DNA from: Rhizomucor pusillus
Taxonomy: Eukaryota; Mucoromycota; Mucoromycetes; Mucorales; Lichtheimiaceae
Assembly (NCBI GenBank): GCA_900175165.2
Contig: FWWN02000524.1
Span: 1 to 64,000, forward strand
DNA: 64,000 nt
Direction: 5' to 3'
Made by a program: the position numbers and the translations under genes
The notes under the pieces: generated by a model
Database searches by the model: none
Told to the model about the DNA's origin: nothing
Seen by the model: only the letters and a program-made list of their open reading frames with translations
In this document: in pieces, positions 35,595 to 47,103 of the stretch
Position numbering within the stretch: the first letter of the stretch is position 1
Layout of the letters: the number at the start of each line of letters is the position of its first letter

Positions 35595-37602
35595 ATGTTC
35601 AATCGTATCTTTGGAAATATCCGAAATCACAACAACAACAATAACTCTGCAGCAAACCATACCGAGAAAGATAATACCAAGAAATGCAGCGCAAGTTTCA
35701 GCGGCAGCAGCGGCGGCAGTATGTTGCGCAGGACCATGTCCACACCAATATCCATTAAAGAGCCCCAAACACAATCGCAACAGCAGCAGCCACTGCACCC
35801 TCCAGAGCCAATGAATATCCAGCCCATAAGAAAGTCCAGTATCTTTGGCCTCTCGCAGGTCTCTGCAGATGATTACATGCAAAAGGATCTGCTCTCGAGT
35901 TCTTGGAGCTGAATCATACTTTTTTTTTCGACAAACCTACACAGCTTTGTGTAACCCTAACCTGGACATGTTGTACTTCTTTGTGCGCCATTGTGTTGTG
36001 CTCTATATCCTTTTTTTATCTCTTTTCTTCCTTGTCCTTCTTCCGCATTCTTTCAACCTTTGTCACTCATGTCCCCGACTGGTATCGGTGTAGCGCATCT
36101 GCCAAACCAACGCCACAAGATAGTTGCCAAGCGAGGTGCCAACTTTACCCTGATGGTGTGTGGTACGTTTTATTTTTTTTCCCTTTCTGTTCTGTATATG
36201 GATATCCCTTCTCCCCCTCTCCTCCCCCACTGACAGTTTGTACCTACTTGGAAACCAAGAATAAATTACCTGCCCACCAAAGAGTTTCTCACATTCTCAA
36301 TGCATTGAGGAGCTTTCTTCCTTAACTCTATACCGTTACATATATATAGGTGAATCCGGTGTAGGCAAGACGACATTCATCAACACCTTGTTTACGACGA
36401 GCATCAAAGACACTCGCAAATTAGAACATCGACACGCTCAAGATAGAGACCGCACTGTGGAAATTGAGCTAACAAAGGCTCAGCTGGAAGAAAACAACTT
36501 CAAGGTGAATCTCACCGTTATTGATACACCCGGGTTCGGAGACTATGTCAACAATGCAGACAGCTGGACACCCATTGTCGAGTTTATCGACGACCAGCAC
36601 GAAGCCTACATGTTGCAGGAGCAGCAACCCAGCAGACGTGGTATCGTCGATCGTCGAGTACACGCTTGCTTATATTTTATCCGACCAACAGGCCACAGGT
36701 AAATAAATCATCGTGAATAATGGCTTTCGCAGTATCATGTATGCATTGAACCTGTATAATTTTAAATATGCAGTTTGAAGCCATTGGACATTGAAATCAT
36801 GAAACGTTTGGGTTCACGTGTCAACTTGATTCCCGTTATTGCCAAAGCTGATACTTTGACACCCAAGGACCTCCAATCATTCAAAAAGCGAGCAAGTTTA
36901 TCTAAAACCTTTCATCATTATTTGAGCGCCTTTAAAACTAACTCGCAAACCGGTATAGATTCTGGAAGTGATTGAAGCACAACATATCCGTGTGTACTCC
37001 TGCCCGATAGACAGCGAGGACGAGTCCGTGACGAACCACAACAAGGATATCATGGCAGCCATGCCGTTTGCTATCATCGGCTCCACCCAATCTGTAAAGA
37101 CGCCAGATGGCCGCACAGTCGTTGGACGCGCGTATTCGTGGGGCGTCGCAGAGGTCGAAAACGAGCAGCATTGCGACTTTAAGAAGTTGCGAAACCTCTT
37201 GATACGCTCTCACATGCTCGACTTGATCTCGACGACTGAAGAAGTACATTATGAAAATTATAGACAGCAACAAATGGCAAACCGCAAGTTTGGAGAACCG
37301 AAACCTCAGCGACCGCTCAGGAGACGGCACAGAGAGAAGGAAGAAGCACTGCGAAAAGCATTCACAGAGCAAGTCAAGCAGGAAGAACAGCGATTCCGCA
37401 AATGGGAGGAGCAGGTGCCGTCCATATATATCATTCGTTCTCTTTTTGGTAGCAATAAACTTCTAACTACTTTGTGTAGCTTATTGCCGAGCGCGATAGA
37501 CTCAACAAGGATTTGGAAGACCAACATGCAGCTATCAAGGCCCTTGAAAGCGAACTAGAAAATCTACATCGCAATGCAAACAGAAGACAGGGTTACTACT
37601 AA
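35595..37602 (+). CDS. Septin GTPase
   Basis: Filament-forming GTPase at septation and branch sites. The core runs from [26 protein letters not shown], across an intron, into the P-loop [14 protein letters not shown]. Then come the switch [25 protein letters not shown] (intron) [13 protein letters not shown], the G4 motif [13 protein letters not shown] and the septin unique element near [15 protein letters not shown]-terminal coiled coil ends at TAA 37600-37602. The 5' end is uncertain. One candidate exon starts at ATG 35595 (Asn/Ser/Gln-rich, [11 protein letters not shown]). The other start is ATG 36069 ([11 protein letters not shown]), with no AG acceptor between 35945 and 36105 to join them conventionally. 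Confidence 0.9.
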
Positions 37603-37760
37603 AAGATTTGCATCTTCCCCTTTGAAAATCATGTCGAGCTATTGACTTTTATTATGTGCTTTGTTGAATTTTGTACAATGAAGCTTGTTGCAAAGTTGTC
37701 ACGGAAAAACAAATGTCTTGTCTTTTCCAGTTTTCGAATCGTGTACGATGGAATGGGGTA

Positions 37761-40700
37761 TCAGTAAGGAGGGTTATCCTTGAGCTTGCCACATTTTTGA
37801 AGTTTCAGTGCAAATTTTGGTGGAAGACTGTAACCTGGACGCCTCTGCAGAGGAGCTGGAGTCGATGGCACCGCGGGTGCTGGCAACGAAGAAGGCTGTT
37901 CGCTGCTATTCTCACCCTTGTATCCAATGTCAAGCGTGATTGTTATGAGACTCTGGCTGAGATGGCTGTAGTCGCTCTTGATTAAAGACACAACATCCTC
38001 CAACAGTAAGAAATACATTGCCGTTTGAGTGAACCGTCGCTTCTCTGCTTCCTTGACATCCAAAGTCTGGAACTTCTTGTCGGTGCGTGGACACAACATC
38101 GAGGACAAAGGAGACCAAAGTCGCTCCTTCTCCTTCATGGAAACGACACGGCGATGAAGAAGAGGGTATTTTTGTCGAAGCTCGTCACGCGTCATACCTA
38201 GGAGCATACTGACTTGGAGATCCACAACGTAAAATGAACTGGTCTTGCTGCCTTCGTCGAATAGCTGGACGGTGTAAAGAGGTAAATATCGCATAGCATC
38301 CGCGAGTGAGCGCTCGGTGTATAGAGAAGACTTCCTGTCTTCCGAGAGAGACATCGATGAAACTGACGCATACTCTTTCTCTTCCTTGACTTTATGCCAT
38401 TGCTCCGGCGGAGGCGTCGGTATCGGCGTATGTGGTCCGTCTGGTGGCATATCAACCAGTTCTAGCGCATATAGCTGTTTTTTCGGCAAATATCGACCTG
38501 AGAGTTTTCGAGCATGCGTTTTCTTATCCTCCACGCTGGAAAAGGCGCCAACTGATTCATCTTTTCTTTCCATCTTTAAAGCCGGTTCACTAATCTCTTC
38601 CTGCTTGTCTTTCTTTGGTTCAAGATCAGCCGCCAGAACTAGACGTCTCCTCTTGGGTTGCCGACTAGGAGTTTCCGCTACAATGCAACGTTAAGTATAT
38701 ATATAAGCGAAACAAAATGAAAATTAAAGCCATAGATACTAACCTTTCTCGTCGGCCTGATCGTTGAATGTCCCATGCCGTTTATCCTGAGAAATATTGG
38801 CAGCAGCCTTTTCGAGCATCTCAAGCAGAGCCTGGTTCTCGCTTTCTTTGGCAATGTCTATTGAAGATACGCCCTTGGTATTTGTAAGGCGAGGATTCGC
38901 TCCAAATTTTAAAAGGATTTCAACGACTTCGATGTGCTCATTTTCGGTGGCATCGTGCAGTGGAGTGTCGTAATCAGCACCTTTGGAATTGGGATCAGCG
39001 CCGTTTTCCAGCAATAGACGAGCAACCTCAATGCGTCCACGAAGCGCCACTTCATGTAATGGTGTCCAGCCGGCATTATCACGAGCGTTTGGATCTGCAC
39101 CAGCTTTGATAAGCGTCTCAACCACATTCAAGTCGCCTCGGATAGCCCATTTGAATATTGGAGTTCGACCGCTTGTATCTTTCTTGTGAGGATCCAGTTT
39201 TGAAACATCAACTTTCCTTGGTGTTGAGGGCTTATTTTCTGGCTCGAGGGATTGTTCTCGGGACGAATCGCCATCAACAGATGAAGACTTGTGTCGACCT
39301 CGGGTAGCCCTTCGTTTCCGTCGTACACCCGTCTCAGATTTGAAAGCATTTTCAGCATCGTAATCGTATTCGTCGTCTCCAGTTGTACTATATGCACGCG
39401 CACGCGATCGTCTTCCCCGCTTGTTTTGTTCCATTGCTTCGAAGGTTCGCATGATGGCTTGGATTTTGCGTTCTTCACGAGATAAGGTGCGAGAAGAATT
39501 GCTGGTAGCAGCCATACCTCGATGCTTTCGTTGCTTAGCATGCGATAGGAACGTTACTTCGTCAATCGCGTCGCTGGCGTTTCTCTGCTTTTTCAATTCA
39601 TCGAGTCGGGCTGCTAATGTGCGACGAATTTCTGCCGAAGTAGTCACATTATACGCGGTGTTGCCATCGTCGTTGCAAGCTTCCACATCAGCGCCGTTCT
39701 CTACCAAGAATTTGACGATGTTGATGTGATTGTGCAGGGATGCTTCGTGAAGTGCTGTGCTGCCTCTTAATCCGGAAAAGTTGACATCAGCGTTGTGTTG
39801 AATTAATAATTTGGCGATTTCCAAGTCGCCATGCCGAACAGCTTCGTGGAGAGGCGTCCATCCTTCGTTATCCTTTGCATTTGCGTTTGCACCTTGTTTC
39901 AGCAAGGTTGCGGCTTCCTCGTAATGTCCATTCACGCAAGCGCGATGCAAGATTGTTCTTCCGCTTTCGTCTTGAGCGACAAGTCGGTTTAGCTGCATCA
40001 TTTTCTCTTCTAGGATTTTGGAGCTTTCTTCATCGTCACAGACGTCCAGAGGAGTCTGTTTGTCTGAATTTAACGCAAAGACGTCTGCGCCGGCATCAAC
40101 AAGCAGGCGCACACATCGAGGGTATCCGTTTGAACTTGCGTCATGCAAAGGTGTATCGTCTCCGAATCCTCTGGCATTTACATCCGCGCCACATTGCACC
40201 AAGTAGCTCGCAATAGCATCTTGTCCTTTCAGAGAAGCTTCGTGAAGCGGCGTCCAACCAGCGTTGTCTCGAAAGTTAACATCTGCGCCTCGTGATATCA
40301 ACTCTTTGACTTTTTCAAGATTGCCGGATCCTGTGAAAGTGAAGAGCTTGGTTCGACCGGCTTTGTCAGGCTTATTTGGATCCTGACATGGAGTCCGACC
40401 CTTGGGTCTCCCCTTGTCTGTTGCAGTTGCATGCGTTTCGGAGACAGAGGAACCCGCAGAATCTTTTCTCGGACGACCTCGTCGACGTTTCTCCACCTTT
40501 GGTTCCTTTGCGGCGTTGGATACCTTGTTGTTGTCTGCATCGTGATCATTTTGTTGCTTTCTTTTTCTGGCCATTCTCCGAGGGACGTCATCGTCATCAG
40601 ATGCATCGCTCAAAATTTTCATCTCGGCGTCGAATGAGTTGCGTCTTGAGACGGTTGCGGATGAAGGAAGATCATTTACAGAAGATTCCACGAGGCTGCG

Positions 40701-41021
40701 ATGTCGTCTTGATTTTTGGAACTTGTTCCAGTATCTATCTTCCTCATCTTCCTCGTCTGTCTCGCCGGATTTCTTTGCATCTTCAATGATTTCGGTTTCG
40801 GCCTCAGAATCATCCAATGGTAAGCTGTTTGGTTGCGGTAATTCTGACGTGGATTCGTGTACTTGGTGGATTTGGTTCACTCTTTGGTTATGCTCGTTTT
40901 GATCAGGTTGCTGTGGAGTGGGGGAAACGGGTGCAAGTTCTGCCGCGTAATTAGCTTGCTGCGGTGACTGTGCCATGAAACTATGCTTCGTCTTCTTCGT
41001 CGTTGTCAAATTGCTGACCAT
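37761..41021 (-). CDS. Ankyrin-repeat protein, Hos4-like (Set3 deacetylase complex)
   Basis: ATG 41021 (or 40976) starts an acidic/polar region with a bipartite basic stretch (KRRRGRPRK), suggesting nuclear location. Two ankyrin arrays follow: RTKLFTFTGSGNLEKVKELISRGADVNFRDNAGWTPLHEA onward, and after a charged linker, GRTPIFKWAIRGDLNVVETLIKAGADPNARDNAGWTPLHE. A single intron (about 38682-38748) leads to a C-terminal exon with YLPLYTVQLF, FYVVDLQVSMLLGM and RFTQTAMYFLLLEDVVSLIKSDY, a fungal-conserved domain found after Hos4-type ankyrin repeats. Stop at 37761. In yeasts Hos4 is a subunit of the Set3 histone deacetylase complex; the name here is from architecture. Confidence 0.78.
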
Positions 41022-42645
41022 GCCAAGCTGTTAAAAATATAGACTACATCAAACATTGTCTATTTCAAGTGTACCTCTTGCCTCCAGTCAAAGTTTGCGT
41101 TTAAGAGAACTTCTTGGCGAATCTGGAAATGGAAGCCAAGCTGAGACTAGAGTAACTGGTCAAGCGATAAACAAATGTACAGTTGTGTCGCTTTGGTTTT
41201 TTTGAAAGAAATATTTAATCCCTACGGTGAAAAATATTAGTCGTACGTCCAAGGCTTGGATCCTCCATGTAAAACGAGAAATGAAATTGGATTGACAACG
41301 ACAAAGATTTTGACATTCCCGCCGTCATTACTTCGATCCTTCCCTCATTCTCCACCACATTACTTGTAAAACCTGAAATATTAGCATACCTCTGAAGAGT
41401 AAAGAAGAAAAGGTTGAAGAAGCCGAAAGCTTGACTCGAAAGTGAAAAAAGGAAGAAAGAAAGTGTAACGAGCTTCAGTGCTCACCACCGCCCTCTTTTC
41501 AAAGTTGAAAGTCAGCAACTCTTTTTAACAGCTGTGCGGACCCAACCCCTCCTTCCCATCCATTTATACGACGCAGTTGCGATTTGTCTATAGAATGGAT
41601 AGATCCATTATTTTTGTATGGTTTTGATTATGTATTGCAATACATCTCTGCTATTTTTAAAATGTTCACGCAGATGGGGGAAAGGATGAAGGCTTTTACA
41701 ACTACTGGAAATTAATCGCATGCCAATTTTCCTTGCTTCCGACGCTATTCCAGAGACTTGTCCGACTAACGAGAATGTCAACAACGCATGCGTGAGAGTA
41801 TACCTACACTGAAAGCGCAACTTTGTGGGCTTGATCGATACGGATGAGTCGTAAATGAGCGAAACATCCCTATCATTGGACAGCTGCTGTTTCTATCCAA
41901 TGCCACAGAATACTAAGGGACAATAACATTTCATATACGATGGAATAATTGCCTTCGTCGATCTGGAAAGAACAATGAAGTTCATAAAGAAAATTAGCGA
42001 AAACAAAGCCATAAAGAGCACCTATTGAATGGACGCTCAACTTCGGAACGTAAAGACGAAAAGTGGCTCAAAGGCTACATACTGTATATCGAAAAAGAAT
42101 TAATTAATAAGGAGTTTGTAGCAGAGATCAAGGTAGTAATAGAGTCAGTGGATTTTGACAGGGCTGTGTTGTTGCAAGAACGAACATAATAAGTATCCCT
42201 ACGCGCCAGAGTTGAGTTGGAAACAGTAATAACGATAAGGCAAATGGAAGAGGAAGGACCCCACGGTAGTGTTACAATCAAAGGGATAATTTCCTTATCA
42301 ATGTCTCAAAGTTCTACGGATCAAAGATGTGCGTGCCTAGATCTGCCACATTATCCGCAACTGTGGCGACAGATGGATCCTGTCTCCATTGGTGAAAAGC
42401 CAGAATCAACCTTGATTTAGGTCCTAGATATATGACCAGAGAAATTATTAGCTCTCACTGCATTTTAATTACTCTAGCAGGGAAGAATCGACATTTTTCT
42501 GTCCTTTGGCAATTTCAAACTGACGGAGTGTGTGCGCCGACGACGGGGTAAACAGAAAGTCAATTTTTTGTTTTCAAGACTTTTTGGCTGTGTCTCGTCG
42601 TCGCCGTCAATTCGAAATCGACACATTGAACAAAGCTAGAACACA
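41022..42645. other. Long divergent intergenic region
   Basis: 1.6 kb between the divergent starts of the Hos4-like gene and MRPL6. Purine-rich AAGAAGAAAAGG-type tracts lie near 41400-41465. I saw no reading frame with recognisable motifs, no RNA gene and no repeat pair. Confidence 0.4.
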
Positions 42646-43323
42646 ATGTCTCTGTTGTTACGACAGACTGGAGTTATTCGTCAGCAACTATCACGTCAAA
42701 TTCACAGCAGCGCTGCTGTAGCATCACACATTGGACGGAAACCCATTTCGTACTCAAATGAAGTGACGATCGAGCATGACCTGACACCTATAACGCAGCC
42801 CCGGATTCCTTCGGAATACAACAATACCACGCTCACTATCAAGGGACCTCTCGGTCAGCACGTGCTGCCAATAAAGCCATTCATTAACATACAAAAAGAG
42901 GTGGACGAGGCCAGTTCACAGAACCTGTTGCAGCTATCCATACAAGATCCGAACGAGAAGCACCAGCGTGCAATGTGGGGAACGACGCGGGCGCTCATCA
43001 ACAATGCGATTGTGGGTGTATCGGAAGGTTACCGTGTTGTATTGCGGCTTGTCGGTGTCGGTTTCCGTGGTACGCTCGAGAACAACGAACGCACCCTGTC
43101 GCTAAAAATTGGTTACTCGCACCCGATCAACCTCGATGTTCCCGCTGGAGTCACTTGTACGATCCCCCAACCAAACAGACTGGTGCTTCAAGGAACGGAC
43201 TTGCAGCAAGTGAAACAGTTTGCTGCCAAGATCCAGCAATGGAGAAAACCTGAACCTTACAACCAGAAGGGTATCTTCATCAACGACGAGACGATCAAGA
43301 AGAAGGAGGGCAAGAAGAAATAG
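42646..43323 (+). CDS. MRPL6: Mitochondrial ribosomal protein L6 (uL6m)
   Basis: Component of the large mitoribosomal subunit. Intronless, 225 residues. The ATG at 42646 opens an Arg/Ser/Gln presequence (MSLLLRQTGVIRQQLSRQIH). The uL6 fold is recognisable from LTIKGPLGQHVLPI through AMWGTTRALINNAIVGVSEGYRVVLRLVGVGFRG, and ends near KQFAAKIQQWRKPEPYNQKGIFINDE, the conserved C-terminal uL6 signature, with a Lys-rich tail. An AATAAA lies at 43354-43359, about 30 nt past the stop. Confidence 0.93.
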   Translation: MSLLLRQTGVIRQQLSRQIHSSAAVASHIGRKPISYSNEVTIEHDLTPITQPRIPSEYNNTTLTIKGPLGQHVLPIKPFINIQKEVDEASSQNLLQLSIQDPNEKHQRAMWGTTRALINNAIVGVSEGYRVVLRLVGVGFRGTLENNERTLSLKIGYSHPINLDVPAGVTCTIPQPNRLVLQGTDLQQVKQFAAKIQQWRKPEPYNQKGIFINDETIKKKEGKKK

Positions 43324-44342
43324 ACAAACTAGCTGTGTAAAATATTCGATGGCAATAAAGATAAAGTACAATGTATTCTGCAAGTAAATCAAATCGGAAG
43401 GGAATGGGGATGGCTCGGGTGAGGATGCTGTGAAGGGTAATCGGGAAACGTGCACAGACGTTGGAGCGATCGCACAAGTTCAGGGAATTGAGAAGAATGT
43501 TACCAACAGCGAGGGTTGGAATAGAAGGTTGTACAATTTGGACTAAAAGAGAAGCGGATGTTGATTCTAAAAGGACTAGTGGAAAATAGCGGTAAGCGAT
43601 CATGTTGTCTGCAAACATAGAACCCGATTGACTTATCGAGATTTCGTAGATCCCAAATAATGGACGTTTAGAAGCCGTATCCCCCGCTTGGGTCGTACAA
43701 CTAGGACACACGAGACACCACCCTCATTGCAGCGATGCAGGAACACAAGAGTTTTAAATAGTAGCGTTGTAAAGCGAGGTTGCAAGAGAGAAGCGGATCG
43801 GGCGACACGAGGGGAGGGGAGGGGAGGGGAGGGGAGGGGAGCTAGAGCTGGCTGTATGCTGCTGGTATTAATAATGGCAACCTTGAACGGACGGGATGTT
43901 CTGTAAAAGAAAGCAAGAAAAAAAATATATAAAAAATAGAGTTTCGCAAGTTATGGGAACCTGGGCGTGAAGTTGACAGCCAATAAAGTGGAATCAAGGT
44001 ACGACCTTACGTGGGCTTTTTCGAGATTGTTGCCGAAGCGCTGCGACTATAATAATTGGGATAATCAGAAGCCCATCGTTTTCCTTTTTCTCTTCAGTTC
44101 CTCTTTTCCTCCAGTCTTTTCGAAAACACCCCCTTTTTTCTCAATTCTATATACAAACAGGACTAAAGCGTTCGGAGAAGCTTCATCGAGAACGACGGTT
44201 TCTCTCTCTTCCTGTTCTTTCTTCATACGATCTATCTGTCTCCCTCTTGGTTTCCACCTTTAAATATTCTCTTGTCTGCAACGCAATTGGCCATACACAT
44301 ATCTGAATAAAGCTTACCATCGTCGTCGTTGTCGTCGCAAAC
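43324..44342. other. Intergenic region upstream of RGS gene
   Basis: About 1 kb. Holds the MRPL6 polyadenylation signal, a (GGGGA)6 array (43811-43840) and a pyrimidine-rich tract (44080-44250) leading to the RGS start. Confidence 0.45.
43811..43840 (+). repeat. (GGGGA)6 pentamer array, G-quadruplex candidate
   Basis: Six perfect GGGGA copies in 30 bp, with GGGG tracts separated by single A residues, able in principle to form a parallel G-quadruplex. It lies about 500 bp upstream of the RGS start codon. Confidence 0.85.
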
Positions 44343-46687
44343 ATGCCAAACAACGCAGGTTCTTTATCAACATACACTACGATGATGCGCGTCACAAGCA
44401 CAGGTCGACCCTACTGTCAGGTACCACAAGGAATTTTTTTCTAACGGAGCGGAACACGCGGGTTTCATTTAACAAGAAGCAAGGACGGGTTGGATTAATA
44501 ATAATATCAAACGATAGGACCTTCACGATCTGTTTGCAGCGCTTGTGATACAGCATGGCCTGAGGGACCACAGATATCGGTTCCGAACCATCCCGGGCAG
44601 TTTTGTGTTTGCTGAGGTCATTGATGTGCTTGGACACCTCCAGTTCACCCATGTAATGAAAACGCCGGACCCAGCCAACCCGTCGCGGCTGATTGCCACT
44701 CGTACGACCACGACTTTTAGCATGTCGCCCAATATGGCCAGGACGCTGTCTCAGTTTTTTGCAACCTCGAGGTTGATCGAAAATGCAGTCGATCCGACAA
44801 ACCGTGTCATGAAGGACAAGGCTATTTGGGTTTTGACTCCCAAAGGCAAGTTTGCTTTGCAGAATTTCGGCAAACGCGCCCAGGTCTCGATTGAATCCTT
44901 GCACTCGGCTTTGGCAAAAATCGATTCTTTTGACGTTGTCGTCCTCGAGCGACTCCCTGAGCACGACGACAAGTTGGCCTTTGCGCGGCCCAACATGACA
45001 GTGGCTTTCAAGGTAGAACCGATAAAGTTACAATTTTAAGGGGCTATTTTGCTCCTACGTGTTATTTGTTTTTTCCTTCGTTACTCATGTTCACAATGTC
45101 CGATCTAGACCTTGATGGCTTACTTACCCTTGGAGTCGCTCCTGGCGGATGATGCTGGAGGTAGGCAGAGCTATTTCTGCACTTGTAAAATTTGTGTGCC
45201 TAGTAGAGAGAGCCGGACGATAATTTAAAAGCCTGATAGGAATCGATAAGGAGAATCTGGAGGAATATCAATATGCTTTTTACGGTTACCAGGCATTTGA
45301 ATGGATTAGCGAGTACACGACCGTGGTCACTCGAGAAGAGGCAGAAATGGTTGCAGCCGAGTTTGTCTTGTACGGATGGATCAGCCAAGTGCTCGACAAA
45401 TCCGATAGTGAAAACAACAAGCGCGATGATTCCGTCATATTCAAGATGACACGGAACACTCTGTACCATGTAACACTCCGCGGGCGCCAAGTACTCGGAT
45501 GGGATAAACCTAGAAAGTCAGCTAGCCACTCTCAGCTGGAAGACCATGAATACATCATCAAGAAGCAAAAGGCACTCGCTGCTCGCCTGAAAAGCGGAGA
45601 TACACCTCCACCTACCATCCAGAGTGCGCCTGCAAAAGCCAACAAGGTCTCCGTCCAGTCCTCTGCCGCGTCCATGTCATCCGCCTCGACCGAGGCCTCC
45701 TCCGTTTCTTCCGATTCTACTTCTTCCACGCAGCAAATCGCGACAGATAGCGATAATGTCACTGTTACAAACTTTAACGGTAACGAGCATTTGGAATATA
45801 GCTTTTCCGGGGAACAGTCTGCTGACATGAAAGCAGTCAAACCCAAGGATAACCTGGACGAGGTTACCGAGAAGCTGCTTCAAATGCGTTCCCCTGGTCA
45901 GTCTACTGGCGGCGAAGCTGAGGAAGAGAAGACAACGATAAAGATGAAACGTCACGAGTCCGAGGACGGTCAACAAAAGACATCGGCTACCATTGTCAGC
46001 TCATCCTCCTCTTCTTCTTCTCCCTCGCGGCCTTCCAGCATGGTATTCGCATCCGCGTTCGCTGCCCAGGACACTACGGACTTTATCACTTCTGCGCCGC
46101 TTGATGGAAACCAGCAGCTGGATCCGCACTCGCACTGGGCCAAGTTGAGACAGATCCTTGAAGATCCACTGGTACGCATGTATTTCAGAGACTTTATGAA
46201 GTCGCAGTTCTGTGAAGAAAATGTCAATATCTGGGTGGATTATCACACGCTCAGAAAGAAGTGTCGCAAAGGTTCGGCGCCGCCCAAGGAACTATTGAAG
46301 GACGCGTTTGTTATCTACGACACGTACCTCGCTCCTGGCGCAAAGTCAGAAGTCAACATTGATCACTCGCTGCGGCACGAAATCATTTCCTATGTCACCA
46401 GCGTCTTTGAGATCCGCGACGTGGATGGCCAGGCTCAAATTGGAAGCGTCCCGTTCATGACCAGCACGTACCAGCAACCACAGCAAATCACCATCGTGCT
46501 CACTGGTAATACTACCGAGTGTCTGCGTACTCTGCTCAAGCTCTACGACCGCGTCAATGAGCATATCTGCAGGATCATGGCTCAAGACTCGGTACCAAAG
46601 TTCATAAAGACCAACAAGTACCGTGAACTCATGGCAAATCCTCCTCCACCCATGTGTCGCGATTCGACCGAAAGCGGCAGCAACTAA
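44343..46687 (+). CDS. DEP-RGS regulator of G-protein signalling (Sst2/FlbA type)
   Basis: GTPase-activating protein for a heterotrimeric G-alpha. The ATG at 44343 (MPNNAGSLSTYTT) is followed by a fungal DEP region (FVFAEVIDVLGHLQFTHVMKTPDP ... FSMSPNMARTLSQFF). A second DEP domain begins EYQYAFYGYQAFEWISEYTTVVTREEAEMVAAEFVLYGWISQV. A Ser/Thr-rich linker follows. The RGS box runs from WAKLRQILEDPLVRMYFRDFMKSQFCEENVNIWVDY to AFVIYDTYLAPGAKSEVNIDHSLRHEI, interrupted by a Thr/Gln-rich insert before the final helices. Three introns; the acceptor at GATAG|GAATCG keeps phase. Stop at 46685-46687. Confidence 0.92.
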
Positions 46688-47103
46688 ATGCACCTTGACT
46701 TTTATTCTTCTTCCCGCCCAACCCCAGCCGTTCATTTAACATGTCTGTATACAGATATTCTTCTCCTGTCCCTTTTGCTTCCAGTCATTCTGTAATCTAT
46801 GGTTTCTCGCTCAATTTCTTGACTTGTGCTCTCTATCTCTATCTCTCTCTACCTTCTTTATCTTTTTTTCCTTTTTTTTGATTTTTTAACGGCTTTATTT
46901 TTTCTTTTTTTTTTCTCTTACTCGATGGTTCCAAGTTATATATCTGTATTATTTTTCCACTTGATACCCTAGCATCTAACTCCATTCTCTCTCTCGCACC
47001 AAGAAATACCAGAAAAAACCCGAATTTTTCTTTTCTTGTATACGCCCCAACAAATATATGAACGATGATGATAAATAATCAATGAAGGAATAAAAGATTC
47101 ATA
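46688..47103. other. Convergent 3' intergenic region
   Basis: 417 bp between convergent 3' ends, dominated by CT and T runs (46820-46920). No gene. Confidence 0.5.

Noticed and set aside
35903..36325. 140-residue Phe/Cys/Ser-rich frame upstream of the septin core
   Set aside because: A translation of the pyrimidine-rich intron or leader; it runs through the septin exon in the wrong frame.
43801..43845. GGGGA array as telomeric or rDNA repeat
   Set aside because: Only six copies, in the middle of genes, and not a known telomere unit.
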